Below are positions 41,505 through 49,537 of a stretch of DNA of 64,000 nucleotides, piece by piece; positions within the stretch are counted from its first letter, which is position 1, and every line of letters begins with the position of its first letter. The notes under the pieces are model-generated. The model was not told the origin of the DNA and did not search any database. It saw only the letters and a list, made by a program, of their open reading frames with translations. The translations under genes and the position numbers were made by a program. Source of the stretch: JAIEPM01 sp964546815 (GTDB taxonomy: Bacteria; Cyanobacteriota; Vampirovibrionia; Obscuribacterales; Obscuribacteraceae); contig CAZJLR010000030.1 in NCBI GenBank assembly GCA_964546815.1, positions 4,041 through 68,040 of the forward strand, written 5' to 3'.

Positions 41505-43072
41505 ACTGAACTTAAAAGTATGTACTGCGATGCGAGCTGCTCAAAATTTTGCAGCTGCTCTTTTTTCCAGGCATTATCCATTTCAAGCTCTTTAGCCATA
41601 ATGTCTGCTACTTTTGGTGCCATTTCGAGAGCAGCAGCAGCATTGAGGAACAAAGCTCGAACGCGACGTGCAAGAAAGTCTTCAACAGTGCGAGCCATTT
41701 CGGCTCTCGCTGCCCAAACCACTTCTGCATGTGTGTAAGGCAAGGCCGGATGCAAAACTTCAGCGAGACTGCTGTCCTTATCAATTAACGCCTGAATTTC
41801 ATCGACATCCGAACCATAGACACACATGTGTCCAATTTCGGGGCGATATTCACGGTGACCGTGAATCTTCAAATCTCTAGTTATGCAGGGGCGCTCGTCA
41901 AGCTTTGCAAGTGTAACTGCGTGATCAACAGCCTCTTCAGACATATGCCTGTAAGTTGTCCACTTGCCACCACAGATGGTTAACAAACCTGAATTGTCTA
42001 TGTGAATTGTATGGTCGCGAGAAAGAGCAGCTGTGCTGCCTGCGCCACCAGCTTTCACAAGAGGGCGCACGCCGACAAAGACGCTGAGAACATCTTCGCG
42101 CGATGGTGGACGACTTAGATATTTGGAAGCAGTCTCTAAAATGAACTCTACTTCGTGCTCGAATGGACGGGGCTCTAAACTAGCTTCATCAATTGCGGTA
42201 TCAGTCGTGCCGACTACGACATGATTATGCCAGGGAATAGCAAACATTACTCTGCCGTCGCTGGTATGAGGCACCATAATTGCGCTTGTGCCGGGCATGA
42301 GCGAGCTATCAAAAACAAGATGTATGCCCTGACTGGGGGCAATCATATTGCTCACATTTTCATCTGCAAGACGTCTTACGCTGTCAGTGAAAGCGCCAGT
42401 CGCATTGATAAGCACTTTAGCTTTTATCGTGAAGCTTGCTCCAGTTTCAAGATTTTTAGCAACAACACCATCGACATAACCATCTGCGTCTTTGGTCATG
42501 CCAGTTACCGGCATATAGTTGAGCATACAAGCACCATGCTGAGCCGCAGTGCTAACAAGATTTATCAAGAGCCTCGAATCATCAAACTGACCATCGTAAT
42601 AGATGACGCCACCACGAAGTCCTTCTGTTTTTATAGTTGGAATTTCTTCGAGAATTTGTTCTTTCGAGAGTATGCGCGATTTACCAAAACCAAATTTACC
42701 GGCAAGCAAGTCGTAAACTTTAAGACCCATGCCGTAGAATGGCGCTTCCCACCAATCGTAGTTTGGCACAATGAATGGCAAGTCGTGCACGAGGTGTGGC
42801 GCATTTTGCCTCAAGAGACCGCGCTCTTTCAGCGCCTCCATTACCAGAGGAATGTTTCCCTGCTCAAGATAACGCACGCCACCATGCACCAGCTTCGTGC
42901 TGCGACTCGAGGTGCCTTTTCCAAAGTCGTGCTGCTCAAGCAAAAGAACATCATAGCCGCGCGAGGCCGCGTCAACAGCAACACCGACACCTGTCGCACC
43001 GCCACCGATGATCACCATGTCCCAGGGCGTTTTGCGAGCCTCAAGACTCTCAAGCATTTGCTTTCTATTCAT
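41483..43072 (-). CDS. glpD: Aerobic glycerol-3-phosphate dehydrogenase (FAD)
   Basis: 529 residues; GGGGAGAG precedes the ATG. It oxidises glycerol 3-phosphate to dihydroxyacetone phosphate and passes electrons to the quinone pool at the inner membrane. The FAD-binding motif VIIGGGATGVGVAVDAASRGYDVLLLE, the GTSSRSTKLVHGG segment, the VVVGTTDT strand and the C-terminal GGKWTTYR block are all present, with the C-terminal DAO domain after it. Length is standard. No glpF or glpK genes are adjacent. The promoter lies in the 183-bp divergent region shared with the ArsC/Spx-like gene, which holds two TGACGTCA palindromes. Confidence 0.96.
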   Translation of the reverse strand: MNRKQMLESLEARKTPWDMVIIGGGATGVGVAVDAASRGYDVLLLEQHDFGKGTSSRSTKLVHGGVRYLEQGNIPLVMEALKERGLLRQNAPHLVHDLPFIVPNYDWWEAPFYGMGLKVYDLLAGKFGFGKSRILSKEQILEEIPTIKTEGLRGGVIYYDGQFDDSRLLINLVSTAAQHGACMLNYMPVTGMTKDADGYVDGVVAKNLETGASFTIKAKVLINATGAFTDSVRRLADENVSNMIAPSQGIHLVFDSSLMPGTSAIMVPHTSDGRVMFAIPWHNHVVVGTTDTAIDEASLEPRPFEHEVEFILETASKYLSRPPSREDVLSVFVGVRPLVKAGGAGSTAALSRDHTIHIDNSGLLTICGGKWTTYRHMSEEAVDHAVTLAKLDERPCITRDLKIHGHREYRPEIGHMCVYGSDVDEIQALIDKDSSLAEVLHPALPYTHAEVVWAARAEMARTVEDFLARRVRALFLNAAAALEMAPKVADIMAKELEMDNAWKKEQLQNFEQLASQYILLSSVAGTAGV

Positions 43073-43094
43073 GACAAGCTCTCCCCATGCACCT

Positions 43095-43159
43095 TGACGT
43101 CACACTTCGATTTCGGTTCTAACATATGATACTCCAGAACAAGTACTGAGATGACGTCA
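43095..43159. promoter_or_regulatory. Pair of TGACGTCA palindromes between divergent genes (candidate operator)
   Basis: TGACGTCA occurs at 43095-43102 and 43152-43159, 57 bp apart start to start, in the 183-bp gap between glpD and the ArsC/Spx-like gene. The second copy extends to a 10-bp palindrome. An 8-bp palindrome twice in so short a gap is unlikely by chance and suggests binding sites for a dimeric regulator. The regulator is unknown. Confidence 0.45.
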
Positions 43160-43255
43160 TAGAAATTACGGTGCTATGATCGCTGCGTCGGGTATCATGA
43201 TTGAAAAGCCCGATGGAAGCGCAATTATTGTGAAAACACTTGCCAGGACAGAAAT

Positions 43256-43609
43256 ATGAGCGAAAAAATCACAGTTTACGAGAAACCAACCTGCAGCAAA
43301 TGCCGCGAAGTTGACAAAATCTTGCGTGAAAGCGGCAACGAATACGAGAAAATCAATTATTACGTCAAACCACTCAACGAAGCAAAGCTGCGCGAGCTTT
43401 TGAAAAAAATGAAAATAGCTCCGCGCGAATTACTGCGCACAACAGAGTCAATCTATAAAGAATTAAAACTCTCAAAAAGTGAGCACTCTGATGACGAGCT
43501 GATCAAATTAATGGTAAAGCATCCTGATTTAATCCAACGTCCAATCGTAGAGCGCGGGTCGAAAGCCGTACTTGGTCGCCCTGTAGAAAACATTCAGAAG
43601 ATTCTTTAA
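43256..43609 (+). CDS. ArsC/Spx-family thioredoxin-fold protein
   Basis: 117 residues. An N-terminal strand leads into TCSKC (CxxC, about residues 13-16), followed by the helix-strand pattern of the ArsC/Spx family and the diagnostic IQRPIVERGSKAVLGRP stretch near the C-terminus. Grx-type arsenate reductases use a single N-terminal Cys with Arg partners, while Spx-like proteins use CxxC; here CxxC and the RPIVE motif coexist, as in the YffB/ArsC-like group. A thiol reductase role is likely; arsenate as substrate is not shown, and no ars genes are near. It is divergent from glpD. Confidence 0.85.
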   Translation: MSEKITVYEKPTCSKCREVDKILRESGNEYEKINYYVKPLNEAKLRELLKKMKIAPRELLRTTESIYKELKLSKSEHSDDELIKLMVKHPDLIQRPIVERGSKAVLGRPVENIQKIL

Positions 43610-43695
43610 GGTCAACAATTTCTTTTCGACGGGCCGCAACTTTTACAACCCGAAAGTGTACTTGTTTCATTCGTCGGTGAACTACAGAGGGATTT

Positions 43696-44631
43696 ATGCT
43701 CATGATTGACTGCAAGATTGCATCAATGCGTGCAATGGTGTCACTCTGTTTGTCTAGCACTTTAATGTTGGGCAGCGCGGCACCCAGCCTGAGCCAGGGT
43801 AGACTTCGCGACCAAATCAAGCAGAGATTTTCCGAGCAAAATAAAGAACAATCAGGCACTGCACAAAGAATGAAAATTGCGGGTCTGAATGTGGCATTTT
43901 GGTCACCAAAGAATGTAGATGGGCCCAAACCACTTGTGATTTTTTCGCATGGATTTCACGGCTCAAACATGCAATCAAAATTCCTGATGGAAGCACTTGC
44001 ATCAGCGGGATATTTAGTAATTGCACCTAACCATCAAGACGCCATGGTTCTCGGTAATAAATTGGGCAAGTCGGAAGAAAATTTTGCCAAGCCGGCAAAC
44101 TGGTCTGAGCAAACATATATAGATCGCAAAAACGACATCTTCAACTTGATTGAAGCTTTGCACAAAGATTCTAATTGGAATTCAAAAATTGATTGGTCAA
44201 AGCTGGCTCTGGCCGGGCACTCGCTGGGAGGCTATACTGTATTAGGTCTGGCGGGAGCCTGGCCAAGCTGGAAACTTCCCGGCGTCAAAGCTGTGCTTGC
44301 CCTGTCACCATATTGCACACCCTACATTAGTTCTGGAAATTTAGCCGGACTCAAAGTTCCGGTAATGTATCAAGGCGGAACGCGTGATATGGGCATCACT
44401 CCGTTTGTGAAAGGACCGCAAGGAGCATATAGCAAAACCTCAGCCCCAGCCTATTTTGTAGATTTCGAAAAGGCCGGACATTTCGCCTGGTCAAACCTGG
44501 TAAGAGACCAAACCATTCGCGAAAACATCAATTATTATTGCCTCTCATTTCTCGACAAATATTTGAGGAATGATGCAAAAGCAAACCCCACAGCTAAACG
44601 CGATGGGGTTGTTGATATTGAATTCAAATAG
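43696..44631 (+). CDS. Secreted alpha/beta hydrolase (PAF-acetylhydrolase/dienelactone-hydrolase-like)
   Basis: 311 residues; GAGGG five bases before the ATG. A signal peptide ends near LSQG (about 34). The hydrolase fold shows VIFSHGFHGS (oxyanion region), the nucleophile motif GHSLGG with Ser at about 177, an acidic residue in QGGTRD, and a catalytic His in KAGHFAW. This set fits esterases of the chlorophyllase/PAF-acetylhydrolase-like group. The substrate is unknown. It converges on the fumarase gene, the two stop codons lying in one short inverted repeat (44626-44644). Confidence 0.85.
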   Translation: MLMIDCKIASMRAMVSLCLSSTLMLGSAAPSLSQGRLRDQIKQRFSEQNKEQSGTAQRMKIAGLNVAFWSPKNVDGPKPLVIFSHGFHGSNMQSKFLMEALASAGYLVIAPNHQDAMVLGNKLGKSEENFAKPANWSEQTYIDRKNDIFNLIEALHKDSNWNSKIDWSKLALAGHSLGGYTVLGLAGAWPSWKLPGVKAVLALSPYCTPYISSGNLAGLKVPVMYQGGTRDMGITPFVKGPQGAYSKTSAPAYFVDFEKAGHFAWSNLVRDQTIRENINYYCLSFLDKYLRNDAKANPTAKRDGVVDIEFK

Positions 44632-44638
44632 TTTGGAA

Positions 44639-46273
44639 CTATTTGACCAATTGTAGGCGGTTGTCCAATACCTTAGCGAAGAAGTCTTCACCTTTGTCGT
44701 TGATTATCACAAAGGCAGGAAAGTCTTCGATTTCGATGCGGAAAACGGCTTCCATGCCGAGTTCAGGGAAATCGATAACTTCAACTTTGCGGATTGAATC
44801 CTGCGCCAATCTGGCCGCAGCACCACCAATGGTGCCAAGATAGAAACCACCCCATTTTTCGCAGGCTTCTCTAACATTCTTGCCCCGATTTCCTTTTGCA
44901 AGCGAAATCAAGCTTGCGCCTCTCGACATAAGCAAGTCAGCGTAAGAATCCATACGCCCTGCGGTGGTGGGACCAAATGACCCCGATGAATGTCCTTCAG
45001 GTGTCTTAGCAGGACCAGCATAATAAATAGGATGCTTGCGAATGTAATCTGGCAACTCTTCGCCACGCTCGATAGCTTCTTTCCATTTTGCATGTGCAAT
45101 ATCACGCGCCACAAGCAATGTGCCGCTGAGCATCAATCTTGTACCGGCCGGTGTGCCGCTCAAAGATGCGAGAATTTCTTGCATTGGTTTGCCCAGGTCT
45201 ACTTTGATAGTTTCGCTGGCAAGATCTTTGTTTTCGACTTCAGGCAAAAAGCGAGCCGGGTCTGTTTCAAGCTGCTCCAGCCAGATGCCGTCAGAATCAA
45301 TGCGGGCGCGAATTTGCCTGTCTGCACTGCATGATACTCCGATGCCCATGGGCAAACTTGCACCGTGTCGAGGCAATCGAATGACTCGCACATCATGACA
45401 GAAATATTTTCCGCCAAACTGGGCACCTATACCCAACTTTCTCGAAATTTCCAGAACTTCTTTTTCAAGGGCAAGGTCTCTGAATGCTCGACCAGTTTTA
45501 TCACCTTCAGTCGGCAAATCATCAAGGTAATGGCAGCTGGCAAGTTTTACTGTTTTCAAAGTCATTTCTGCCGAGAGTCCACCGATGACGATTGCAAGGT
45601 GGTATGGTGGGCAGGCAGACGTACCAAGACTCGCCAATTTTTCTGTCAACAGCTTGTTGAGCGACTCAGGGTTTAGCGATGACTTGGTTTCTTGCATCAA
45701 GAAAGTTTTGTTTGCAGAGCCGCCACCTTTGGCAATAAAGAGAAACTCGTAGACATCGCCAGGCTCTGAATAAATGTCGATTTGTGCAGGCAAGTTGCTG
45801 CCAGTGTTTGACTCCTGGTACATGTTTAGTGGGGCCATCTGACTGTAACGCAAATTGCATTCAGAATAGGTTTTCTTGACACCTTCAGAAAGCGCGGTGG
45901 CGTCGTCTGTCCCTGTCCAGACATTTTCGCCCTTGTGTGCGACAACGATGGCTGTGCCTGTATCCTGGCACATAGGTAGTGTGCCGCCGGCAGCGATGCT
46001 GGCATTTTTCAGAAGCTCAATAGCGACGAAACGGTCGTTGGCAGAAGCTTCGGGATCATCAAAAATGCTGCGAAGATTGCTAAGGTGACTGCTGCGCAAC
46101 AAATGAGACACATCTGTGAATGCAGCTTTAGCGAGCTTTGTCAGGGCCTCAGGCTCTACGACCAGCACTTTCTTTCCGCGCCAGGTGTCAACTGAAACAC
46201 CATCTTTACTCAATAGTCGATAGCTCGTTTTATCTTTTCCGAGCTGAAAGATGCTGCTCGTGCTTTGCGACAT
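44639..46273 (-). CDS. Class I fumarate hydratase (4Fe-4S)
   Basis: 544 residues; GGAG eight bases before the ATG. It interconverts fumarate and malate in the TCA cycle. The N-terminal alpha domain contains LPMCQDTGTA with a cluster Cys, further Cys residues (SACPPYH, SCHYLDD), and the KGGGSANKT stretch; the C-terminal beta domain has SGTPAGTRLMLSG and YYAGPAKTPEGHSSGSFGPTT (abridged). A single-chain length of about 540 matches FumA/FumB rather than two-subunit enzymes. It is transcribed alone, with a roughly 160-bp gap to the upstream kinase pair. Confidence 0.95.
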   Translation of the reverse strand: MSQSTSSIFQLGKDKTSYRLLSKDGVSVDTWRGKKVLVVEPEALTKLAKAAFTDVSHLLRSSHLSNLRSIFDDPEASANDRFVAIELLKNASIAAGGTLPMCQDTGTAIVVAHKGENVWTGTDDATALSEGVKKTYSECNLRYSQMAPLNMYQESNTGSNLPAQIDIYSEPGDVYEFLFIAKGGGSANKTFLMQETKSSLNPESLNKLLTEKLASLGTSACPPYHLAIVIGGLSAEMTLKTVKLASCHYLDDLPTEGDKTGRAFRDLALEKEVLEISRKLGIGAQFGGKYFCHDVRVIRLPRHGASLPMGIGVSCSADRQIRARIDSDGIWLEQLETDPARFLPEVENKDLASETIKVDLGKPMQEILASLSGTPAGTRLMLSGTLLVARDIAHAKWKEAIERGEELPDYIRKHPIYYAGPAKTPEGHSSGSFGPTTAGRMDSYADLLMSRGASLISLAKGNRGKNVREACEKWGGFYLGTIGGAAARLAQDSIRKVEVIDFPELGMEAVFRIEIEDFPAFVIINDKGEDFFAKVLDNRLQLVK

Positions 46274-46431
46274 TTCTGTTACTCCTAAGCTACCAATTAA
46301 CGCCTGCCGTTGCTCTTTGCTTCATCTTGAAAGGCAAAGACGACATCTTCAAGTGACTATGCTACTCCAGATTATGTGGGCTCTGGCTAGATTTTCAGTA
46401 ATGTTTAAGAGGATCAATCGCAATTCAGCCG

Positions 46432-47913
46432 TCAGGCGCTAACTGTATTCAGCTTTATCCAAAAAACACTGCCGCCGCCTTCTCTTGGTAAATATCCAAT
46501 TTTTCCATCATGAGCCTCGACTATATACCTGGCGATTGGCAAACCCATGCCTTTCATTATGCTGCCGTTTTCATCTGCATTTTTGCGAAACCTATTAAAC
46601 AATTGCGGTATCAATGACTCAGGCAAACCATCAGCGCGGTCTAAAACTTGAATTTCTACGAATTCAGCCTTTTCATTGACTTTAATTTCAACGGTTGATC
46701 CTCTTTTCGAGTTCTTTATCGCGTTGTGAATTAAAATTGCCAGCGATTGTGCCAGGCGCTCAACGTCTGCAGTAACCTCTCTGTCTGACTCTTCAGCAAC
46801 TAATTCAACGCCAGATTCATCGGCTAATGATTGGTATTGTTCTACGGCTTTTTCTATAGCTGCATCGAGATAAACAATTTTCTTCGACATCTGTAGTTTT
46901 GCAGACTCGAGTTTTTCAAGGTCTAGTAAATCATTTATCAAAGAAAGCAGACGGCCCAATTCATTTTGTGAAAAGAGTATTTTGCTTTCCGAATCGTTAC
47001 CTAAATCACCGTAGACACCCATGGTAAGCAAGTCTAAGGGTCCAATTATCGAAGCAAGCGGTGTGCGCAATTCGTGGCTGACGACAGCAAGAAAACTCTG
47101 CCTCTCTTTTTGAGCTAAATCAATTGCCTCGGACATTTGATGCATCGATTGGTCTAACAAAGCCAATTCATCTGAACCATCGATTACAGGGTTTAGGTCT
47201 TCGCGCCTTGCTATCCTTCGGGTGTTGTCTAACATAATCATTAGTCGTCCGCGAATTCGACTGGCAAAAGCAAGGCACAACAAAAGAATCAAGGCAAAAT
47301 TCAATGCCAACCCCAGAAAAATTACAGACCTCATTTCAGTACTTCGCTTTCGAGAACCAACAGGAAAAGCGTCAAGTAGTTTTTCCTCACTTTTTAGAAG
47401 ACTTAAAGTGCGGCCTTGCCATTCCATTCGTTCATGTGTGTTCCTGGGGTTTTTGTACCAGGTTACACCTAAGAGAATAGCCTGCTGCTGATTTTCGATT
47501 TTAGCGAGGCGATCCATAACTCTATCGACAGCTCTAAAAACTCGGCTTTGCCTCGTCATAACATCATCAAGCTGCTTAGACAATTCACGATCATGTTTCA
47601 AATGTTCTTTCAGCCAGTCAAGGTCATTGTTCATTTTTTCTTGATAGGCGAGCACGACCTGCTTTCTCTCATCGGTGCGATCTTGCAGCCAGGTGCCGAT
47701 AGAAAATTCGTAATCATTCAAATCAGTTACTAACGTAAGTGTTTTGCGCAATACTTCAATGAGCTGCGCTTGCTTAGTCAGCTCCTTTTGAGACAAAAAC
47801 ACTTGAAACCAGAGAATACCGCCAAAGAAAAGCTCACAAATCAAAAAAATGGAAATCATCCACACACTTTGAGTAGCAAGACTCTTAGAAATCAATTTCG
47901 GAAGAGCTTTCAC
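46432..47913 (-). CDS. Membrane histidine kinase, partner of the upstream paralogue
   Basis: 493 residues from a GTG at 47913 with GGAGG upstream; the GTGA overlaps the stop of the preceding kinase gene. Two transmembrane helices (about 17-39 and 200-222) flank a CHASE3-like helical extracytoplasmic domain. HAMP-like and HisKA regions follow, with an intact H-box SHELRTPL (His280), then the ATPase domain with N-box LIHNAIKNS, a weak G1 box (DRADGLP) and G2 GMGLPIARY. The second Asp-Gly motif is unusual (no GxG), but the domain is otherwise whole. No response regulator adjoins. It is probably the active member of a two-kinase unit. Confidence 0.92.
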   Translation of the reverse strand: MKALPKLISKSLATQSVWMISIFLICELFFGGILWFQVFLSQKELTKQAQLIEVLRKTLTLVTDLNDYEFSIGTWLQDRTDERKQVVLAYQEKMNNDLDWLKEHLKHDRELSKQLDDVMTRQSRVFRAVDRVMDRLAKIENQQQAILLGVTWYKNPRNTHERMEWQGRTLSLLKSEEKLLDAFPVGSRKRSTEMRSVIFLGLALNFALILLLCLAFASRIRGRLMIMLDNTRRIARREDLNPVIDGSDELALLDQSMHQMSEAIDLAQKERQSFLAVVSHELRTPLASIIGPLDLLTMGVYGDLGNDSESKILFSQNELGRLLSLINDLLDLEKLESAKLQMSKKIVYLDAAIEKAVEQYQSLADESGVELVAEESDREVTADVERLAQSLAILIHNAIKNSKRGSTVEIKVNEKAEFVEIQVLDRADGLPESLIPQLFNRFRKNADENGSIMKGMGLPIARYIVEAHDGKIGYLPREGGGSVFWIKLNTVSA

Positions 47914-49376
47914 TTTCTTTCCTCCGCGACCGCGATAGGAATTTCAAGCCAAAACTTGCTGCCTTTGCCTTCCTCACTTTCAACACCAATGGTGCCGGAA
48001 TGAAGCTCTACAATTTGCTTGCAAATATTGAGACCAAGCCCTGTACCAAAACCCCTTTTGCCGTCGCTTGACTCTGCTTGTTGAAACTTGGAAAAGATAC
48101 TATCAATTTTACTTGCAGGTATGCCACGCCCCTGATCGCTAACTGAAAGCTTGATAGTTTTGTCTTTGATTTCGCTGCTGATTTTTACTACAGATCCCTT
48201 AGGCGAGAATTTGGATGCATTCGAAAGCAGATTTACAAGCACCTGCACAAGCCTGTCACCATCAGCGTTTATCTGGCAGTCTGCGCAATCTGATTTAATT
48301 TCGACTCCATATTTTGAGGCGAAAGTATTTACAGACTCGATTGAACGCTCTACCAGGTCAACAACAGAAATTGTAGTTTTATTCAATTTCATGTTAGCTG
48401 CAGATGGATTATCAACCTCAGTTAAGTCATCAATGATTGTCACCAGGCGAGAAAGGTTGCGATCGGCGGTGCTGACAATTTTTAGAGGAGGACCTTCAAA
48501 TTTAGTTTCTAGTTCTGCAAGTGTAGAGCGCACATGATTTAGCGGCTTGGCTAATTCGTCGCGAAATAGGGCAATATAAGCACGCTTTTCTTCTTCATTT
48601 TGACTGATTGCATTTGCCATGTCATGGAAAGAGGCATCTAGCAGCGCAATCTCATCTTTGCCTACAAATGCCGGATGAAGCGGTTTTCTCTCACGCAAAC
48701 GCAAAGTGTTAGCAGCCATAATTACAAGCCTGGAGCTAATGTTTTTCGCAAAGAAAACGCCCATTCCAACTGCAAGCAGTATATTGAGCAGCAAACCACC
48801 CCAGACTACAAATTGCATGCTGTTTCTATACTTGTCTTCTTTTTCAATTACTGACTCAAGGTCTTTGAGTTGAACTTTAATGAATTCGACAGCCAGTAGT
48901 TGAACCTGGCGTCGCAGCGCATAAACATTTTCCGGTACGTTGCTTGGCACTCTTTCAGCCGCTGGAATGGCATTCAGCCTGCTAACAAAATCAGCGCTCA
49001 GATAAGACCACTGAGACACTGCCGCCAGGAGCGGCGGAAACACTTGCACATTGCGCTTATCGCTTTCAAAATACTTTTTTAGAACTTGAAGGTCATCGTT
49101 AGCGCGCTTCGAATAGTCGCGATAATCTTTCTCATCTTGAGGATTTTGTCCTTCTCGTGCCCAGCGCGAAAGAGATTCATGCCCTTCATAAAACGACCTT
49201 GCCATGTCCTGGGTGCGCAGATAATTGTCCTTAACGGCTGTTTTGAGCACAGCGCAAGACTCTTCCAGTTGCAACTCATAGTAAAGTAAAGAGACAAAAA
49301 GTAGCTCCATCACGCCAACAACAAGCGCCAGCAGAGCCCCTTTTTGCGCAATAGTCAAGCCAAAACCCGAATGCAT
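47910..49376 (-). CDS. Histidine-kinase paralogue lacking the phospho-acceptor His
   Basis: 488 residues with the same architecture as the next gene: two transmembrane helices (about 12-30 and 190-212), a CHASE3-like domain, HAMP, HisKA and ATPase. The H-box reads RDELAKPL; the His is replaced by Asp (residue 273, codon at 48558-48560), and Arg-Thr by Ala-Lys. The ATPase domain is intact (NLLSNASKFS, DQGRGIP, GTGLGLNIC), so it may still bind ATP. It cannot autophosphorylate normally. The GTGA overlap with the following true kinase suggests the two work together, for example as a heterodimer in which this chain phosphorylates the partner's His or senses signals. Confidence 0.9.
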   Translation of the reverse strand: MHSGFGLTIAQKGALLALVVGVMELLFVSLLYYELQLEESCAVLKTAVKDNYLRTQDMARSFYEGHESLSRWAREGQNPQDEKDYRDYSKRANDDLQVLKKYFESDKRNVQVFPPLLAAVSQWSYLSADFVSRLNAIPAAERVPSNVPENVYALRRQVQLLAVEFIKVQLKDLESVIEKEDKYRNSMQFVVWGGLLLNILLAVGMGVFFAKNISSRLVIMAANTLRLRERKPLHPAFVGKDEIALLDASFHDMANAISQNEEEKRAYIALFRDELAKPLNHVRSTLAELETKFEGPPLKIVSTADRNLSRLVTIIDDLTEVDNPSAANMKLNKTTISVVDLVERSIESVNTFASKYGVEIKSDCADCQINADGDRLVQVLVNLLSNASKFSPKGSVVKISSEIKDKTIKLSVSDQGRGIPASKIDSIFSKFQQAESSDGKRGFGTGLGLNICKQIVELHSGTIGVESEEGKGSKFWLEIPIAVAEERK

Positions 49377-49537
49377 AAAAATTCCGCATCAAATCTGTTG
49401 AAAGTATACCAATCTGTCACTCTTATTCAGTGGTTGTCATCCTCAATTGAGGCACACTGCATCAAGCAAAGCTCAATGTTCGAGTAAAAACACTGTCCTG
49501 TGGAATATAATCTGAGAAAGGACAGGGAAGACAAGAG

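Noticed and set aside
42221..43129. Plus-strand frame of about 300 codons opposite glpD
   Set aside because: glpD fills this region on the minus strand; the other frame has no family features.
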